DNA of 64,000 nucleotides from contig CAUYLG010022275.1 of NCBI GenBank assembly GCA_963573385.1, positions 40,474-104,473 on the forward strand. The letters are read 5' to 3'. The notes beneath the pieces were generated by a model, which did not search any database, was not told the DNA's origin, and was given only the letters and a program-made list of their open reading frames with translations. The translations under genes and the position numbers were made by a program. Of this stretch, positions 22,946-35,550 are shown piece by piece (positions within the stretch are counted from its first letter, which is position 1; each line of letters begins with the position of its first letter). This DNA is from Cacajao melanocephalus. Lineage: Eukaryota > Chordata > Mammalia > Primates > Pitheciidae.

Positions 22946-23969
22946 TAGACAAGTCCATCTCTATTAAAAAAAATACCCTCCTATTCACTATATCACATTT
23001 GCACAGAGCCCCACCTGCTCACTACTTCCTCTGTTACAGATGTTTTGAGATGACTGATATACTCTAAAGTGCATCAACATTTAATTGGGGATGGAGAAAC
23101 ACAATGCAGTTTTCATTTTTTTAAGTTCTTAAAAATACTGTATTTATGTTTACTGAAATATTAGTGAATACATAGCATAACCCGGATTCAAATGTATTAG
23201 CTCCTTGCTGTAGTAAATTTGGATGCAATACTTCAAATGCTTCACTGTATCAATCTATACTGACCTCTTCATCAAGGATGATTTAGCATAAAATTGTTGA
23301 ATAAAGAAAATACAGCCTTTATTCCATCAATTACCCAACCACATGTTGTCTTTCTATAATATACAAATTGGAATTCAGTAACACAGCAACAGGCACATTT
23401 CAATCTTCTGCCTTCCTAAGCATGGTGCACACTCTGAGCAGGAGAGATGCCTGCACCAAAACACTCTCACACGCTCACAAGTACCTTTTGCTATATCAAT
23501 CAAATAGGCTTTAAATGATCACCAGGGGTGACTGCCTTCTTTGGCCAATTGAAATGTTAATAAAACCATGAAGGGATTACATTTATAAATGGACTGTTCT
23601 TTCACTTAATCCAAGTCCAGATGTCAAAGTGTTTTTAAATATCCATCTTTGGATTTTGAAGCTAGCTATTAATTCTTTTCCCTCCAGCCAAAGAAAAATA
23701 AATTAATTTGCATTTTATACTGTGGGCACAGCTGGCTGAAACATTCTGTGAGGAAGTAGATAACACTGCAGAAAATGAGACTTACTTGGAATGTCAAAGC
23801 AAGGGCCAGAATAAAATCTACAAAGGTTGAGAAGGGTGATGCTGGGCTATGGGTCTCTTTGGCTAGATTTACTAATCTCATAATTAGTGCAATCTGTGGC
23901 AGTATGGGACTTTCAAAATATAACAACCAAAATTTGGATTATTATAGTAATAATAATTATTAATGACTG
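22946..23969. other. No gene recognised
   Basis: Unclassified. Overlapping frames on opposite strands at 23669-23926 and 23775-23963 show no known domain. Confidence 0.35.
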
Positions 23970-24170
23970 AAGTTGCTATTTATTAGATGTCTACCACGGA
24001 CCAAAGCAATGTGTTAGACTCTTTGTCTAAATGACTTCATGTAATCTTCATAACAATCTCCTGTGTTAGGTATTATTATTTCCATCTTACCCCTAAAGAG
24101 AGAGGCTCCGGTAAGGGGGTGACTTTGCCAGTGTCTCTCAGGTAATCAGTGACTCTGAGAGGCCAGGAAC
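23970..24170 (-). mobile_element. MIR SINE, antisense
   Basis: GCTATTTATTAGATGTCTAC, GACCAAAGCAATGTGTTAGA, TAATCTTCATAACAATCTCC and TAGGTATTATTATTTCCATC follow reverse MIR order. Confidence 0.82.
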
Positions 24171-25547
24171 AACTGGTTTCTGATGCTATCACAAAGGGCA
24201 GTGTGTAGGACTTCTTTTCTTTTTTTAAATCTTAAAAGGGGAAACTTGACTGGCTGTCTCAGTAAACACTTTGTATATCCCTGTGAAGGTGCCTATGAAA
24301 GAGCTGCTGAGAAAGTTTTATGTTTTCTAGTTCTTCATAGATCCCACTATGGCCGAGATTGACTGAAAAATCTGCAATGTTGAAAATGAGAACACTAAAC
24401 TTCTTCTCTGAGACACTGACGCTGGCCAGTCCAACTTACTCAGAGATGAGACAAAAGCAGTAAATGAATGAACAAAAAATTATCCTTTGGATTTTTAGTA
24501 ATTTGAGCAGCTTATCAATGGGTCCAGTTTAGAGAATTAGTTATTCCTTTTCAGATATGCAGTTCACATGACCTAAGTGGAAAACCTGGAACCAGAGTGA
24601 AGACTAGATAAGCCAGCTTTCCTCCCGAGTGGGGTAGGAGGGGGGTATAACGAGGCCATGTAGTTGACATTGGTATTGTATAGCTGAGCTGGCACAGAAC
24701 AAAACTGAGTAACACCCTGACTATTCCCATTTCACAGATATATAATACTTCCCACCCTCTTTTCACTATTTTTTAATTTCTGGATGTGACATACTAAGTG
24801 GCCTTGCGGTATAATGAGTTTCAATGTCCTCTTGACAATGTGATTAAAGTTTACTTTTTTTTTTTAAAGAGAGAAATCTTTGACTTGTACTAACAGTCCT
24901 AAATTATACATGGCAGCATCAGATGACCAAAGCATTGACACACCTGGAAAGATTCACTATTTCTGTACTAGAGCTCTTTCCTAAACAGCAAGAATATTTA
25001 AAAAGACTTTGTTTATGTAGGCTTCGACACAATTTTGTTGTTGTTTGGTGCTTTTCGGGTGACATTTCCCTAGAAAAATAGGCAAGTATTCCAGTGTCCC
25101 GTTCCCAACCTGCACTGAAAGTTTCAGAGAAAGAAATAAACACAATGCATGCTATGTTGACAGAGTATGACGAGTTGCCTCTGACCACACAGATAACAGG
25201 AACATGTAGGTAAAAGGTGGCTTTAGGAGACAGAATTGGGAATGCCTAGGAGTGGATTTCGCCTTTCGATTTTAGCAGTTAAGTTTCATGGCCTTCATAG
25301 TGATAAATATTATCAAGACCCATTTAATTCTGCAAACCTCAGGAATTCTCTGGAACATCCCCAACTCTCCATATTTAAGACAAGTTATGAAGTTGATATA
25401 GTCCATATTAACCTTTTAAAGTCCTCCATACTTTATTTCAAGGCTTGCTTTAAACAGCCTATCTTTAATATGCTATAGAACTAAATACTTCATCTTGGCA
25501 GCCCTTTTTAGTAATGCAATTTTATATTCATACATGTATTGATTTAA
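24171..25547. other. No gene recognised
   Basis: Unclassified. The 89-codon minus-strand frame at 24919-25188 has no recognisable domain. Confidence 0.35.
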
Positions 25548-25790
25548 ATTAGACATCCAATATCCTTAATCCAAAAGTCTGAAATATGAAAGGCTCCGAA
25601 ATCCAAGTCAATTTGAGTGCTGGCATGACACTCAAATAAAATGCTCATTGGAGCACTTCAGATTTTGGATTAGGGAGGCTCAACTGCTAAGTATGGTAAT
25701 ATACTACTTACAAATATATTGCAAGTATTCTAAATCTGAAACAATCTGAAATTCAAAACACTTCTGGTCTAAAGCATGTCACATTAGACC
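25548..25790 (+). mobile_element. MER2/Tigger-like DNA transposon fragment
   Basis: ATATCCTTAATCCAAAAGTC, AAAGGCTCCGAAATCCAAGT, AATGCTCATTGGAGCACTTC, AGATTTTGGATTAGGGAGGC and AATTCAAAACACTTCTGGTC are diagnostic words of the mariner/Tigger-related MER2-type family. It is non-coding and internally rearranged or diverged. Confidence 0.72.
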
Positions 25791-25799
25791 CTATATATC

Positions 25800-25960
25800 T
25801 ATCTCCCTTACCTTAATAAAGGAGACCAGGGATATTGTATATTGCTATTCACTATTATATCTTTACAGCTTATTACAATGTCTGGTAAATGATTAGAGTT
25901 CAGTAAAAATTTAATGAACAAATAAATTCCTGAGTGAATGAATGATGAACAATTATCTCA
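25800..25960 (+). mobile_element. Possible L2 LINE 3' end
   Basis: TATCTTTACAGCTTATTACA, ATGTCTGGTAAATGATTAGA and GTTCAGTAAAAATTTAATGA, then GAGTGAATGAATGATGAA, resemble the L2 terminal GTGCTCAATAAAT...TGAATGAATGAATGA. Confidence 0.5.
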
Positions 25961-26097
25961 ACCCTAATGTTTCCCGACTCTAGCCCAGAGTCATGTTATA
26001 TTATCCTCTTGTGAACTGACCCAATACACTGATTGTTGATATGCTGAGAAGGTATTAGTAATTTAGCAATGCCACAGTTAGGTTAATTTTCATTTGC

Positions 26098-26275
26098 CAG
26101 AGGAAGGAAGGAAAAGAGAAAAACAGAGAAAGAAGGGAGGGAAAGACAGAGGGAAGGAGGAGGGAGAATGATAGGGAGAAGGATGAAGAGAGAGATGAGG
26201 AGAAAGATGGGATGAGAAAGATGAGAGAGGAAAAGAGATCAGAGAAAAAGAATGAGAATGAATGAATGCCTAGTG
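26098..26275 (+). repeat. Polypurine (GA-rich) tract
   Basis: About 170 bases almost entirely A and G on this strand, broken by rare C or T. This is the largest homopurine block in the window and a typical H-DNA/triplex-prone composition. Confidence 0.85.
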
Positions 26276-26619
26276 TATGATTAAAGTAAGGGAATGAATG
26301 AATAAGTTGGAATGAGAGGCATCAGTTGGAGAACTAGTAGTTTAAGGAATAGGGTCCTAAATTCATTTCAATGTTTAGTTAGTAAACAACCTATTTACAA
26401 CAATAGAGCCTAGATATCATGTATATCATTAATATAACCACATATCTAATTCTCTGTAGCAGTGATTTGCTAGCAGTCTATGAATAAGCCCCAATTTTCC
26501 GTAAGGCCAGCCTATTTCCTGCTTTTTAGACTAAGGGATTTTAGAATAAGGGTCTGTTCATCTGGTCCCTCCAAAATCAGTGTCTTTACTAAGTAGGTCA
26601 GCTATCCTCCACATCAGCA
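26276..26619. other. No recognised feature
   Basis: Unclassified sequence between the purine tract and the MIR. Confidence 0.3.
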
Positions 26620-26775
26620 CAGAGCCACTGTATCACTAAGTGGCTGAATGGTCATGGACAAATCACTTTATGTTCTTGATTCTGACTCCCTATTTGTAAA
26701 AATAGAAATATTAATATTGACCTTATTTAACAAGATGACTGTGAATCAAAGTGAGATATGTAAAGCCTAATGAAT
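26620..26775 (+). mobile_element. MIR SINE interrupted at its 3' end by an Alu
   Basis: CACTAAGTGGCTGAATGGTC, GGACAAATCACTTTATGTTC and CCCTATTTGTAAAAATAGAA, then GTGAGATATGTAAAGCCTAATG, match MIR. The Alu at 26791 lies next to it. Confidence 0.7.
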
Positions 26776-26790
26776 TATCATGTTAATTTT

Positions 26791-27080
26791 TTTTTTTTTG
26801 AGAAGGAATTTTACTCTTATTGCCCAGGCTGGAGTGCAATGGCATAATCTCGGCTCACCACAACCTCCGCCTCCCGGATTCGAGCAATTGTCCTGCCTCA
26901 GCCTCCTGAGTAGCTGGGATTACAAGCATTCACCACCATGCCCTGCTAATTTTGTATTTTTAGTAGAGGTGGGGTTTCTCCATCTTGGTCAGGTTGGTGT
27001 CAAACTGCCAACCTCAGATGATCGCCTACTGCAGCCTCCCAAAGTGCTGGGATTACAGGCATGAGCCACTGCACCTGGCC
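26791..27080 (-). mobile_element. AluS SINE, full length, antisense, with target duplication
   Basis: Poly-T followed by TTATTGCCCAGGCTGGAGTG, CTCAGCCTCCTGAGTAGCTG and GCCTCCCAAAGTGCTGGGAT, ending CACTGCACCTGGCC. The direct repeat TATCATGTTAATTTTT occurs at 26776 and again at 27081, a clean target-site duplication of about 15 bases. The 94-codon frame at 26780-27064 is the Alu. Confidence 0.97.
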
Positions 27081-27149
27081 TATCATGTTAATTTTTAAAT
27101 ATTCGAGTTGAAATTATAATTTAATAACAGAAAACACTTGGGTGTTGCC

Positions 27150-27260
27150 TGCATCCTTAGGCATCAGTTCTTTAAAATAAAGAGACCTTGTTTACTTATC
27201 TGAGAGGGTTGTGGAAGACTCAAATGAAATAATATCCATGAAACTGCTTCACCTACCTAC
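27150..27260 (+). mobile_element. Possible MIR fragment
   Basis: GTTTACTTATCTGAGAGGGT, TGTGGAAGACTCAAATGAAA and TAATATCCATGAAACTGCTT resemble the MIR 3' half. Weak. Confidence 0.35.
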
Positions 27261-27311
27261 AACTATGATTATTTGATATCCCAGAATAATTTTTCTTCAA
27301 AAAATGCTCTT

Positions 27312-27384
27312 GTGCTCTGACAGCACATATACCAAAATTGAAACAAAACATGCTTTCACCACAGAAATTCATGAGTAGTACATA
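27312..27384 (+). pseudogene. U6 snRNA pseudogene with internal deletion
   Basis: U6 is the catalytic spliceosomal small RNA, about 107 nt. Here GTGCTC opens the element, followed by CAGCACATATACCAAAATTG (27321-27340), which differs from the U6 5' region by one base (T to C). After AAAC the copy skips most of the U6 central region, including ACAGAGA, and resumes with ACAGAAATTCATGAGTAGTA, a decayed form of GCAAATTCGTGAAGCG. About 73 of 107 bases remain. It lacks a T-run terminator and I see no upstream snRNA promoter elements, so it should be a dead retrocopy. Confidence 0.82.
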
Positions 27385-28088
27385 GCAATGTGCTTATTTC
27401 AGCATATTCTTACATCAACAATGTGAAATTACAAAAGAATTTGGACTTTGTAGAACATTATTATGTCTTCTAAGTTGTAGCCGTAAGTTCAGAAAATGGA
27501 ATATGCAACGCTATCCTAAAAATATTTACATAAAGTTAATCATTGAAATCTTATGGACCAATTTCATTAACTAGTTCTGTAAGGCAAAAATGTAATTTGA
27601 AAATAATGATGACTTGAAATACAAGTATGCAATCAGTTTCTTCAAAAATACATGTAAATTTAATTATCCCTGGAAGCTATCTTTTGAATTGGGCAAAAAT
27701 ATCTACAATGTGTCATAAATGCCATATTTCTGCTCACAGCAATGATTTAGTCATGCTGCTTGCCAGAGCTAAAACTCCTCACAAAGGCTAAGAGTACCCT
27801 CACAGCAGTCCAGTTACTCATTGTCTAGAATTCTTGATATAAAATTGTCAGCTCCCAATTATTTAGTGGGATAAAGTATGGACACAATGCAAAGAAGTGA
27901 CAGAGATTCAAAATGTTCTTCTACCTCAAACCACCTCCCTGTGTGACCTCCAACATGGAGATCGTTATAAAATCACCATTTTAGCCCACCCAATAGGGCA
28001 GCTGTCTGAATCATCAACGTGGAAGATAAAATCATGGCCTAGAAAAGCAAGCACATTGCAAAACAGGTCAGCACAGTAAACAGAATTT
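27385..28088. other. No recognised feature
   Basis: Unclassified sequence. A 60-codon frame at 27897-28079 has no recognisable domain. Confidence 0.35.
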
Positions 28089-28134
28089 ACACACACACAC
28101 ACACACGCACACACACACACACGCACACCACACA
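28089..28134. repeat. (CA)n microsatellite
   Basis: CA repeat with a few CGCA interruptions. Confidence 0.92.
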
Positions 28135-28959
28135 CTCTTGCTCATCAGATGGCCTTCAGCAAAAAATATACTTTAGGGACTGAAAATAGTCCCTTGAAAC
28201 AACAACAGAAAACATTCTGTAAAACCATACTCTATGAATGTTTTAACTAATCTGAAAGAGCACATTTATTTTGCAATTACAAAGAGAGAAAGTTTATGAG
28301 AGGCAAAGACAGGACAACTTGTGACACTCTGCCACCTCCACCTATTTTCCAAAGCCTGTTGTAACTGTTTGCACCAATTCCATATTTTAAATGCCTGAAA
28401 TAGCCCTTGGTCTCCTTCCAGGCTGTTAGCATATTCCTTTTATTGCCAGATTATTTCTTCCCTAAATATCTCTCTCGAAGATTTAGGGATGAGACTAAGA
28501 GGGTGGCAGCATAACTGAGAAAAGATGCTGTCAATGCCTCCCTCAACCAAATTTAGTGAGCTAGCAGAACCTTTGCGGGGCCTGTGGTCTGGACGTGAGC
28601 CGGGACGGAGGCCTCCGCATAAAGAGAACCTTAAAGCAGAGTCCAGTCCAGCTGGATTCTCAGGAAAACTTACAGCTCTCAATTTCCAAGGTGCAGTTTT
28701 GTTCATCCAGTGGGTACCTCCTTAGGTCCATCATGCAGGCAGCTGTGGTTGTGATTCTAGAAGACAAATAGCAATGATGAGTGTTGATAGCAGGTCTAAG
28801 GCTTGAGCTGGAAATTTAAATCTAAGTATCAAAGAGGAGACTGTGATTTAGCCTAAATACTAATGAAAAAGACTGATGCAACTTTGGATAACCGTATTCC
28901 TTTATGAGTCTCACACTGATTCAGAAGATAGAGACTGGACTAAATCTGCATTTCCTAAA
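28135..28959. other. No gene; local CpG cluster at 28570-28620
   Basis: A small block with five CpG in about 45 bases (TTGCGGGGCC, GGACGTGAGCCGGGACGGAG, CCTCCGCAT) stands out in otherwise CpG-poor DNA. It is far too small for a CpG island. Frames of 88 codons (minus, 28440-28706) and 66 codons (plus, 28525-28725) overlap it on both strands; neither has a domain I recognise. Confidence 0.45.
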
Positions 28960-29095
28960 GTATGGTCCATTATCTACTTGTACCAAAATAATCTGAGAGG
29001 GTTTCTTCAAAAGGCACTTCCCATGCCTCCAGAATGTCTTGGGGGGAGGTGGAGTGGTGCCAGGACTCTATTTTACAAGCCTCGCTGCTGACTGA
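28960..29095 (+). mobile_element. Possible diverged MER5/MER20-type hAT fragment
   Basis: CATTTCCTAAAGTATGGTCC, CCATGCCTCCAGAATGTCTT, GAGGTGGAGTGGTGCCAGGA and CTCTATTTTACAAGCC follow the order of MER5-type elements. Both ends are decayed. Confidence 0.45.
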
Positions 29096-29999
29096 GAATA
29101 TGGGCAAAGAATATTCCTGTTTTTCTCACATTTATTTTCTTCTCCCTTTCACAAGATAGGAAAATGTAATCTATCAATCTTAGTTTTGATCCATCATTTT
29201 TCACATTTCTATACATAGCACAGTATTTTGCCAGTGCTTAAATATAACAGACAGTCAGCCTTTTATTTATACCTAATTTGTTTGGTCCTGAGTAATCTGA
29301 TGTTTTCATGATCCTCTAGACAGTATACTCCTATGGGATGGCACAGTTATTTATTTCAAACACTTAGTACCTTTATTATTTTATCAGGAACAAAATAAAT
29401 ACATTCCTTCAATTTATCTGTATATTTCTGTCATTATTTTTTACTGATGTTTCTATTGAAGACCTTCCAGGAGCCAAAAAATTTATACAGCTCTAAAAGA
29501 GTTATCAAGGTATGTTTGCTGAACAATGAAGCAGCATAGGATCATGAAAGAACCCAAGTTTGAAAACACACCCAATGTAGGTATGAGTTCCATTTTTTAG
29601 TAAAAACTCCAACAGAATACTTAGCACATAGTAGACCCTTTAAAAATTTACATCTGCCAAGGGAAACTAAAAGTTTGAGAAGTTAATGCTGAATTTGATC
29701 AACTTTAGCTTACTGTAGTGTGAGGGGTACTATACTATGTGTTGGGAACAGAGAAGTAAGATGTAGTTCCAGCTTGGGAGAAACTATCTAAAGCTGGACA
29801 TTTTTATTTAAAAAGTCTTGGACAAAATCTAAAACCATAACCCAGGTGGACTGAGCCTATGGAATTCCTGAGTTAGGTATGAGAGTCTCCCTCCTCAGAT
29901 GCAGAATGGAAACGTGATTAACTTGATGTAAATCATTCTTGGCTCTTTAGTTTGATTTGTTTCATTCAGATTTGTGCTCTGTTAGAAAAGTCTCCTAGA
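29096..29999. other. No gene recognised
   Basis: Unclassified. 29700-29800 has a weak likeness to the ancient repeat seen at 12895-13250. Confidence 0.3.
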
Positions 30000-30577
30000 G
30001 TTGTTTATTCTGATTCCTTCATTTCTTTCACCTAGTCCTATTGGCTATGCTGCATCAATTCCTTACCATCGCCACCGCCTCCCCTCTAAGCCTACATCCT
30101 CATTGTCTCACATCCAAGTCACTGCAAGACCCTGGTCTCCCAGCCTCTCTATTCACTGCTCCACCACGCATTATCCGCACAACTGTCAGATCTTTTAAAA
30201 ACGCAAATTAGATCTTATCACTCCTCTGCTTAACATTTTCAATGGCTCCTCCAAGATGAGCCAGAGTCCAGGCTATGGCCTGCTCTATCTGGAATACTCT
30301 GGTCCTTTCCTTCCTTCCCAGTATCACCTCACTCCATGTCCTCAATCAATATCTTTCGGCCTTCTTACTTGTTCTCTCTGCCTAGAACATTTGTCTCCCT
30401 GATCTTTACAGAGCCCTTGCTTCTGATCCTTCAGTTGGAAATAACCTTTTCTGAGAGGCTCTCCAAGAAGCCCACCCAAAGTGGTTGCCTTAACTAATGC
30501 TCCACCCTTGTCTTTCTGTTTACTTCCTTCAAGCAGTCACTACAATCTGAAATTATTTTGCTTGTTTATGGCTTGTT
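30000..30577 (+). mobile_element. L2 LINE, 3' coding end, first part
   Basis: Reads as L2: GCAAATTAGATCTTATCACT, CCTCTGCTTAACATTTTCAA, TGGCTCCTCCAAGATGAGCC, AGTCCAGGCTATGGCCTGCT, TTCTCTCTGCCTAGAACATT and GAGGCTCTCCAAGAAGCCCA follow one another as in the L2 ORF2 C-terminal and 3' region. Interrupted by a single-arm Alu and resumed at 30733. Confidence 0.82.
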
Positions 30578-30732
30578 TGTTTTCAGAGACAGGTTCTTGC
30601 TCTGTTGTCCAGGCTGGAGTGCAATGGCACAATCTCAGCTTACTGCAGCCTCAACCTCCTGGTCTCAAGCAATCCTCCCTCACCAGCCTCCCAAAGTACA
30701 AAGATTACAGGCATGAGCCATTGCACCCAGCC
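30578..30732 (-). mobile_element. Single-arm Alu (monomer-length), antisense
   Basis: TTGCTCTGTTGTCCAGGCTG, CTCAGCTTACTGCAGCCTCA and GGTCTCAAGCAATCCTCCCT, then GCATGAGCCATTGCACCCAGCC. The first part is right-arm-like and the last part left-arm-like. The switch falls in the CAAGCAATCCTCC motif shared by both arms, giving an element of about 150 bases. This fits recombination between arms or a fossil monomer. CTTGTTTATG (30561-30570) before it and CTTATTTATG after it may be the target duplication. Confidence 0.82.
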
Positions 30733-30865
30733 TTATTTATGTTTTATAAGAATTTGTCTTTCAATAAAGTTTAAGCTGTTTAAAGGCACAGACTTTGTTC
30801 TTTTTGCTGTTAAGGAACTTTATAAGTATCCATTGAATGAATAAATGCATGAATTTATAAAGAGG
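30733..30865 (+). mobile_element. L2 LINE, 3' end, second part
   Basis: AGTTTAAGCTGTTTAAAGGC, ACAGACTTTGTTCTTTTTGC and ATCCATTGAATGAATAAATG match the L2 3' UTR and terminal TGAATGAATGA repeat, continuing the copy interrupted at 30577. Confidence 0.75.
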
Positions 30866-30993
30866 CCAGGAGTTGGTTTTGCTAATTGTAAGTATTTCTA
30901 TTAATATTTGGAGGATTATTTTATTACATTATTTCTCTTTTTTTTTAACTTAAAATTAGAATGTGTCTCAGGTTGCAGAGGTTATATATATGT

Positions 30994-31033
30994 GCACACA
31001 CACACATACACACAGACACACACACACACACAT
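30994..31033. repeat. (CA)n microsatellite next to the Alu tail
   Basis: Interrupted CA repeat ending where the antisense Alu T-tail begins. Confidence 0.9.
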
Positions 31034-31034
31034 A

Positions 31035-31328
31035 GTTTTGTTTTTTGAGATGGAATCTTGCTCCCATCATGCAGACTGGAGTGCAGTGGCACAATCTTGG
31101 CTAACTGCTATCTCCACCTCCTGGGTTCAAACGATTCTCCTTCCTCTGCCTCCTGAGTGGCTGGGATTACAGGTGTGTGCCACCACGTCAGCTAATTTTT
31201 GTATTTTTAGTAGAGATGAGGTTTCGCCATGTTGGCTAGGCTGGTCTTGAACTCCTGACCTCAGGTGATCCACCCACCTCAGCCTCCCAAAATGCTAGGA
31301 TTACAGGCGTGAGCCACTGCTCCTGGCC
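31035..31328 (-). mobile_element. Alu SINE, full length, antisense
   Basis: TTGTTTTTTGAGATGGAATC, GACTGGAGTGCAGTGGCACA, CTCCTGAGTGGCTGGGATTA, TTAGTAGAGATGAGGTTTCG and GACCTCAGGTGATCCACCCA, ending CCACTGCTCCTGGCC. S-like. Confidence 0.96.
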
Positions 31329-32170
31329 TCTTTTTATATTTTTAACAATAGATATATTTTAATTCATTTCATTAAGATTACATAAGTGGTAAGAGTTTAT
31401 CTTATCAAATTGATTGTCTATGTTTTTAACTTAAAGGAGTTAAAAACATAAGTAGGCAGGTTTGCCTTAGGTTTGCTCTATAACCTAAGACACATTCTAA
31501 TTTTAGGTTAAACAGGATTTACCAAATTCCTATATTCTACAAATTCTATTAAAATTTACATTTGCATTTTATTGTTCACTCAAGGTTAAACAATTACAAT
31601 TTATTTTGGCTCTGTGACACTTGGCTAAATTTCTCACTGGTCTACTGATGTTTTTTGTTTTTTAGTTTGGTATTACATGTATACTCATTCTGAATTGCCA
31701 ATAACATACAGAGATCTTTACTATACAGAACTGACATTTTCAACAGAAGTAAAATTAGGTACAAATGGGCATCTTAAACGCCAATGCTCTTTACGTAAAA
31801 TGGCAGAAATAATCTTGTCTTGAGAAACTAGAGAAAATTAACCTCATCTTATAGAATAACTACAAAGGATATGAAAGTTACAGGGGCATATATACAATTA
31901 AAAAGAGAGAGAGAACCAAGTATAAAAGGCTCGATTGTGTTAATGAGTGAAGTTTGCAATTGCTACTATAGGTTGTGGCTCATACTTTCTGCTGATACAT
32001 GTTCATGGCAACTAGCATCCATGAACTGGTGCTGCAAACACCAAGAAAAATAGATTGGCTAATGCTACTGCAGGAGCGATGAGTTCTACTCAGGTTGCAA
32101 AAATAAATTAGAAAAAAGTGTTTTCCTCCCTAACACATTTCTATTTAGTCCAGCATTTTACTGTTGTTTT
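31329..32170. other. No gene recognised
   Basis: AT-rich, unclassified. Confidence 0.35.
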
Positions 32171-32300
32171 AATGGTATAATACACTTCATCAATGGTATA
32201 ATACACTTCATAAATGGTATCTATAATACATATATAATATAATAATATATAATTATATATCTATAATACACTTCATAAATGGTATAATATACTTCATAAA
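32171..32300. repeat. 21-bp minisatellite with embedded AT-rich tract
   Basis: Units starting AATGGTATAATACACTTCAT occur at 32171 and 32192. A third start at 32213 runs into a TATA-rich block (32221-32262), after which CTATAATACACTTCATAAAT and GGTATAATATACTTCATAAA resume the unit. Confidence 0.85.
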
Positions 32301-34414
<2,114 letters not shown>

Positions 34415-35305
34415 AGCAATCCAAGTTTGGATATGATATTTGGATCCAAGTTTGAATATGACCAAAGATAGTTACTAAGTAATAACAAATAGATTTGCCA
34501 GCCAATATGAAAACCTCAGACTCATAATCAACCTGACATACCTTGGGCCTTTCAGTAAACTCCTTAAGAGGGGCTTCAGGACTAGAATGTATAGTCAAAC
34601 ATGTGTCTAAACATGTGAGATTCTTGTTAGGATTTTAACCAGAAATTATAAGAAAGTGACTTTGGACTTCTACCTTGTTTGATTTCTTTATATAAGCAAC
34701 TAACCAATTATTCCACACACACACACAAAATATTTTTTTAAACATCTTTGTGTGCCTAAAAAGGTTAAATCTCTTAACCCTAACTATATTCAAAACATAT
34801 TGTTGTAATAGACAGCATGCTTTTAATTTGTTCAAAGTGTGCATTTACATAAAAGGACAATTTATTCTAATTACAAAGAATAAAGAAATTCTCCAGCATT
34901 AGTGGGCATCAATTACTAGAGAAAAATTAACATGTTTAAAAGGCCAATTATAAAAAACATATTGACGTATATTTTTGCAAACTAAAAAACAAACTAAAAT
35001 AAACACTTCAGCTATTGGGGGAAAAGATCTAACTGCTGAATTTAAGCATTAGAGTATGAACTAAATTTCTGAAAAGTTCTAAAGAGCTCACCTGAGTTTT
35101 TTCCTCCAATGTTGCTTTAAAAACTTTTTACTTTTAAATTCTCCAAGAAGACTTGATGTTATTCTGTGTCTCACAACCATTTTAGTTAGAAAATGGAATT
35201 AATATCTTACTTATAGTATCTCCCTTGTAATATGCTCTTAATTTTGTAGAACAGGTAAAACACTGTTTGTAGGAGTTAGGTGACTTTCATGTTGGTACTC
35301 TCTAA
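34415..35305. other. No gene; short (CA)7 at 34714-34728
   Basis: A small direct duplication (ATCCAAGTTTGGATATG then GGATCCAAGTTTGAATATGA) lies at about 34420-34462. The rest is unclassified. Confidence 0.35.
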
Positions 35306-35550
35306 TAACTAACATATCTTGTATTAATTGATCACTTACTATGTACCAGATACCATCTAGTGTCACTGACATATATTATCTAATTTAATGTGATTAAGTC
35401 CTATTATTATTCCCATTATATACATGAGAAAATTGAGGCACAGAAAAGTACAGTGATTTTCTCCAAGGGTCACACACAGTGAGGGGTAGAGCTGGAATAC
35501 AAATTTTAGATGTTTGACTCCAGAGACGGCATTCTTAACTAGAATGTCAT
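35306..35550 (-). mobile_element. MIR SINE, nearly full length, antisense
   Basis: TGATCACTTACTATGTACCA, ATTATTCCCATTATATACAT, GAGAAAATTGAGGCACAGAA, GGTCACACACAGTGAGGGGT and TTTGACTCCAGAGACGGCAT are in full reverse MIR order. Confidence 0.9.

Noticed and set aside
26780..27064. 94-codon open frame with [13 protein letters not shown] residues
   Set aside because: Standard translation of an antisense Alu. The same applies to frames at 30481-30774, 30963-31250, 33862-34134, 36818-37198 (minus), 50978-51229 (minus), 53953-54208 (minus) and 57865-58056 (minus).
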